From: JBAZOD01 sp041648955
Lineage (GTDB): Bacteria > Patescibacteriota > Patescibacteriia > Patescibacteriales > JAQTRU01
Assembly: GCA_041648955.1 (NCBI GenBank)
Contig: JBAZOD010000042.1
Coordinates: 1 to 8,240, forward strand
Reading direction: 5' to 3'
DNA: 8,240 nt
Shown piece by piece: positions 6,270-8,240 of the stretch. The position numbers and the translations under genes were made by a program. Positions within the stretch are counted from its first letter, which is position 1. Each line of letters begins with the position of its first letter. Under the pieces are notes generated by a model. That model made no database searches. It was not told the origin of the DNA and saw only the letters and a list, made by a program, of their open reading frames with translations.

Positions 6270-7361
6270 TTATTCTGTCTTCGGCTTGTCTATCGCCACT
6301 GATTCTATTTTTGATTCAACGCCGGTTATTTTCATGATATCCTTATCAATCATTTTAAACTGATGCGAAGCATTATTGTAATGGCTGACAGTAGTCGATA
6401 GGCTCGTCCCCACTTTTTTTAAGTAATCATCATAAACTAAAATATGTTTTCCGAGCTTCTCCACGTTAGCTCGAATTTCTTTGGCGCTCTCTTCTATCTG
6501 CATGGCGCGAAGACCCTGCATAACTGTTTGCAAATAAGCCAAAAATGATGTGGGTGACACAATAATTACTTTATATTCTCCGGCCGCTCTCTGTATTAAA
6601 CTATTAGTATCTTCATCATGAAGCATGCCGACTTTATTTACTAATAAATCATAATAGATTGATTCATGCGGTATAAACATAAAAGCAAAATCCATAGTCT
6701 TCTCTGCCGGTTTAATATACTTTGCTGTTTCTTTAATGCGATTTTTCAAATCATTAACAAATATCTTTTCCAGCCGGGCTCTTTCGGTTTCGTTTTTTTC
6801 TTCTACTAAGCGATTATAATTTTCTAAAGAAAATTTGGAATCAATAGGAATGATTTTATCTTTAACAAAAACTACCGCATCGACTATATCTCCGTTTTTA
6901 AACTTATACTGCATCTCATAACTTCCTGGGGGCAAAATATTTTTTAAAAGAGTCTCAAGATAATACTCACCTAAAATTCCTCTCTGTTTTGGATTTTTTA
7001 AAATATCCTGCAAGCTCTGCAGTTGCGCGGAAAAATTTACCACTTGTTTATTGGTTTCTTCCAACTTCACAAGTCCGGCCACCACATCCGCAATTTGCTT
7101 GGCTGATTGCCCGCTTATTCCCTGAACCGTTCTGATGGTTTGATTAATTTGTTCCTGTGTCGCCCGATGCGTCTCTGATAATTTGTTATCCATAGCCTGC
7201 CTCAAATCCCTCTGTCCCTCGGAAAGTTGAGACAATCTTTCTGTCATCGCTATAAGCCTTTCTTCCCCGTTCCCAGTCTTTCTCCGCAACAAAAGCAGAA
7301 TAATGGCAATTACCCCAAAAATCAAAATTATCAATAAAAATGTAGTTAATTGGCTTAACAT
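6270..7361 (-). CDS. rmuC: DNA recombination protein RmuC
   Basis: RmuC-family protein, 363 aa, shorter than the E. coli protein (~475 aa) but with all main parts. Residues ~4-25 form a membrane anchor (TTFLLIILIFGVIAIILLLL), followed by a charged RRK stop-transfer sequence. Residues ~33-120 are a Gln/Glu-rich coiled coil. The RmuC domain starts at LKNPKQRGILGEYYLE (121-136). Nuclease-fold residues follow: Glu132, Asp161 in DIVDAVVF, and IDSK at 173-176, a PD-(D/E)XK-like set. Later conserved text includes MDFAFMFIPHESIYYDLL and VIIVSPTSFLAYLQTV. The family limits DNA rearrangements such as inversions at inverted repeats and is predicted to be a nuclease. The gene heads the operon, directly after a predicted promoter and downstream of a terminator. 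The ATG is supported by the complete membrane anchor. Confidence 0.95.
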   Translation of the reverse strand: MLSQLTTFLLIILIFGVIAIILLLLRRKTGNGEERLIAMTERLSQLSEGQRDLRQAMDNKLSETHRATQEQINQTIRTVQGISGQSAKQIADVVAGLVKLEETNKQVVNFSAQLQSLQDILKNPKQRGILGEYYLETLLKNILPPGSYEMQYKFKNGDIVDAVVFVKDKIIPIDSKFSLENYNRLVEEKNETERARLEKIFVNDLKNRIKETAKYIKPAEKTMDFAFMFIPHESIYYDLLVNKVGMLHDEDTNSLIQRAAGEYKVIIVSPTSFLAYLQTVMQGLRAMQIEESAKEIRANVEKLGKHILVYDDYLKKVGTSLSTTVSHYNNASHQFKMIDKDIMKITGVESKIESVAIDKPKTE

Positions 7362-7367
7362 GTCTTT

Positions 7368-7396
7368 ATCTTAACAATATTGTCTGGCTTTCGCAA
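7368..7396 (-). promoter_or_regulatory. Predicted promoter of the rmuC operon, possibly leaderless
   Basis: The minus strand shows TTGCGA (7396-7391, four of six to the -35 consensus), a 17-base spacer, then TAAGAT (7373-7368, four of six to the -10). Six bases (AAAGAC) separate the -10 from the rmuC ATG at 7361, so transcription would begin at or next to the start codon. The geometry is identical to that before the helicase gene. Lying between a terminator and rmuC supports a promoter here; the exact boxes are a guess by eye. Confidence 0.5.
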
Positions 7397-7400
7397 GAGT

Positions 7401-7456
7401 AAAAAAATAAAAAAACTCCAGCTACTTTCTTTCCGAAGAAAGATTTCGCTGGAGTC
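7401..7456 (-). terminator. Strong rho-independent terminator with UUCG-type loop
   Basis: Outer arms ACTCCAGC (7415-7422) / GCTGGAGT (7448-7455) enclose a second stem (7425-7431 with 7436-7442). On minus-strand RNA the tip can fold as CUUUC-UUCG-GAAAG, an extra-stable tetraloop. The outer arm runs into TTTTTTT-A-TTTTTTT. It ends transcription coming from the 7478-7669 region and insulates the rmuC promoter. Confidence 0.93.
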
Positions 7457-7470
7457 TATATAAGGAAGAG

Positions 7471-7491
7471 AGAAACCTTAGAAAGGTTTCT
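7471..7491 (-). other. Small hairpin over the stop codon of the short reading frame
   Basis: AGAAACC (7471-7477) and GGTTTCT (7485-7491) form a perfect 7-bp stem with a 7-base loop containing the TAA at 7478-7480. There is no T-run directly after it, and the true terminator lies ~15 bases further on. Part of the similarity follows from the codons for the end of the peptide (KKPF), so a function is uncertain. Confidence 0.45.
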
Positions 7492-7669
7492 TGCTCTTCA
7501 TCATCTCATCCCACGCATAGTCGCCGAACAAGGCGAGACCATTGTGATATATTTTCCCATCCCTGGGGGAATGGATGCCGACACCGAAGGGCGAAAAATG
7601 ATTATTTGTCAATAATTTTAACAAATTATCTATTTTATAGCTAACATTAAATAAAAAAGGACTGTTCAT
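7478..7669 (-). pseudogene. Probable truncated tandem paralogue of the adjacent exported protein (63-codon frame)
   Basis: The 63-codon frame from the ATG at 7669 resembles the end of the neighbouring protein: GVGIHS against GVGIES, then DGKIYHNGLALFGDYAWDE against DGVIFYRGIAPFGDMAIEN (about 10 of 22 identical with the next residues). Relative to that protein it lacks the signal peptide, the N-terminal half and ~24 residues between the two matching blocks. The ATG is preceded by AAAGGA at good spacing, but both lie inside the terminator hairpin at 7653-7682, so they may be accidental. I favour a decayed 3' fragment of a duplicated gene; a small real gene with a hairpin-occluded ribosome site is the alternative. 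It has its own terminator downstream. An in-frame TTG at 7675 is a less likely start because it abuts the AAAGGA. Function unknown. Confidence 0.6.
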
Positions 7670-7682
7670 AAACAATCCTTTT
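7653..7682 (-). terminator. Rho-independent terminator of the exported-protein gene, overlapping an RBS and ATG
   Basis: A 12-bp stem (7671-7682 with 7655-7666) closes a four-base loop and is followed on the minus strand by TTTTTTATTT. One pair is G-U on minus-strand RNA but C-A on plus, so the fold belongs to the minus transcript. It begins 18 bases after the stop at 7701. The stem contains AAAGGA and the loop contains the ATG of the downstream short frame. Confidence 0.88.
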
Positions 7683-7700
7683 ATATAAAAACCTTATCTT

Positions 7701-8240
7701 TCATTTTTGCGCTCTGGGAGGCGTAAAAAAATCTTTTGTTATCCGCTTGCCGTTCTTTTTTATGTTTTCTATCGCCATATCGCCGAAAGGCGCGATACCC
7801 CGATAAAATATTACCCCATCTGCATCTCCCGATTTTTTTCCCGCAATCGGAAACTTAATCAACCAAACATAAAAAGTATCAGCATTAAGGCCATAACTCT
7901 CTATGCCAACACCCCCGAGGATATTCTTTAAAACTAAATACAAATTGCCGAAAGATGGCGCAGCTCCCTCCGCATAAGGAGCAAGAATAACTTTGGTCGA
8001 ATCGTCTTGGACCAAATTCTTCAGGGATTCATCGTTGTAAACAGCGAAATAATAATCTCCGAATCCTGGCCAAACCGCTTTTCCATCTTCAAAGGCAATC
8101 CTTTCCGAATGAACATTATCCTCGGATACGGTTTGCACTTTTGAAAAAGCGACTCTGACAACAATGCCTATATCGCCGGCAGCAGGAGAATTTATCAGGG
8201 CCATAAAAATGACCGCGAACAATGCAACTCTTGCTATTTT
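7701..8240 (-). CDS. Exported protein of unknown family (5' end outside window)
   Basis: 179 codons are visible before the TGA at 7701. I do not recognise the family. The upstream edge reads KIARVALFAVIFMALINSPAAG then DIGIVV: a basic residue pattern, a hydrophobic core and a small-residue cleavage region, so a Sec signal peptide whose Met lies beyond the window. No lipobox Cys and no Cys in the visible part. The mature part (~155 aa) is a mix of short strand-like segments with many Gly, Asp and aromatic residues (FGDYYFAVYND, FGNLYLVL, TFYVWLIKF), and ends with GIAPFGDMAIENIKKNGKRITKDFF. The GxAxFGDxA motif recurs in the short frame downstream. The TTG at 8222 could serve as a start only if the signal peptide were cut in half, so I reject it. 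It ends in a strong terminator and is probably a single-gene unit at this end. Confidence 0.8.
   Translation of the reverse strand, partial: KIARVALFAVIFMALINSPAAGDIGIVVRVAFSKVQTVSEDNVHSERIAFEDGKAVWPGFGDYYFAVYNDESLKNLVQDDSTKVILAPYAEGAAPSFGNLYLVLKNILGGVGIESYGLNADTFYVWLIKFPIAGKKSGDADGVIFYRGIAPFGDMAIENIKKNGKRITKDFFTPPRAQK

Noticed and set aside
7362..7700. A small structured RNA between rmuC and the exported-protein gene
   Set aside because: The hairpins are explained as two terminators and one stop-codon stem, and the rest matches the neighbouring protein's coding sequence.
8220..8222. TTG as the start of the exported protein
   Set aside because: The frame continues upstream to the window edge with a basic, hydrophobic signal-peptide pattern that this start would cut.
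1..8240. tRNA, rRNA, riboswitch or insertion sequence
   Set aside because: No cloverleaf, rRNA core, conserved aptamer or transposase was seen on either strand.

Overview
All protein genes in this window lie on the minus strand. The sequence is AT-rich and densely packed, with short intergenic gaps and the standard genetic code (TGA acts as stop, TGG as Trp). Few genes have a Shine-Dalgarno sequence. Short low-complexity and palindromic repeats sit inside coding regions, and the gene families (helicase-nuclease fusion, RmuC, M16 peptidase, O-antigen ligase-like protein, small winged-helix/nucleotidyltransferase protein) fit a Candidate Phyla Radiation (Patescibacteria, Parcubacteria-like) genome. 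This placement is inferred from style and gene content, since no marker gene such as rRNA is present.

Layout, in the direction of transcription (high to low coordinates): (1) 8240-7701, the 3' part of a gene for an exported protein of unknown family, running off the window edge and followed by a strong terminator at 7653-7682. (2) 7669-7478, a short reading frame that matches the C-terminal part of that protein and looks like a decayed tandem paralogue, with its own terminator at 7401-7456. (3) 7361-2592, a four-gene operon: rmuC, a putative nucleotidyltransferase-fold protein, a polytopic O-antigen ligase/polymerase-like protein, and an M16 zinc peptidase. It has a plausible promoter just before rmuC and a terminator at 2545-2579. 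(4) 2445-2591, an intergenic gap holding a hairpin and a promoter. (5) 2444-1, a UvrD/PcrA-type helicase with the start of a C-terminal PD-(D/E)XK nuclease domain, cut by the window edge.

Two genes concern DNA processing (the helicase-nuclease and RmuC), one concerns surface polysaccharide (ligase-like) and one peptide turnover (M16). No single pathway joins them on sequence evidence alone.

The most interesting layer is repeats remodelling genes. One 56-bp heptamer-based element occurs twice in the ligase gene and is read in two different frames. A palindromic element flanked by 12-bp direct repeats appears to have split a former ATGA stop/start overlap. A dispersed repeat is translated inside the nucleotidyltransferase-like gene. 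A 12-bp tandem repeat gives the helicase four in-phase ATG codons. Both predicted promoters place the start codon exactly six bases after the -10 box, which suggests leaderless mRNAs. I did not find a clear new defence or mobile system.
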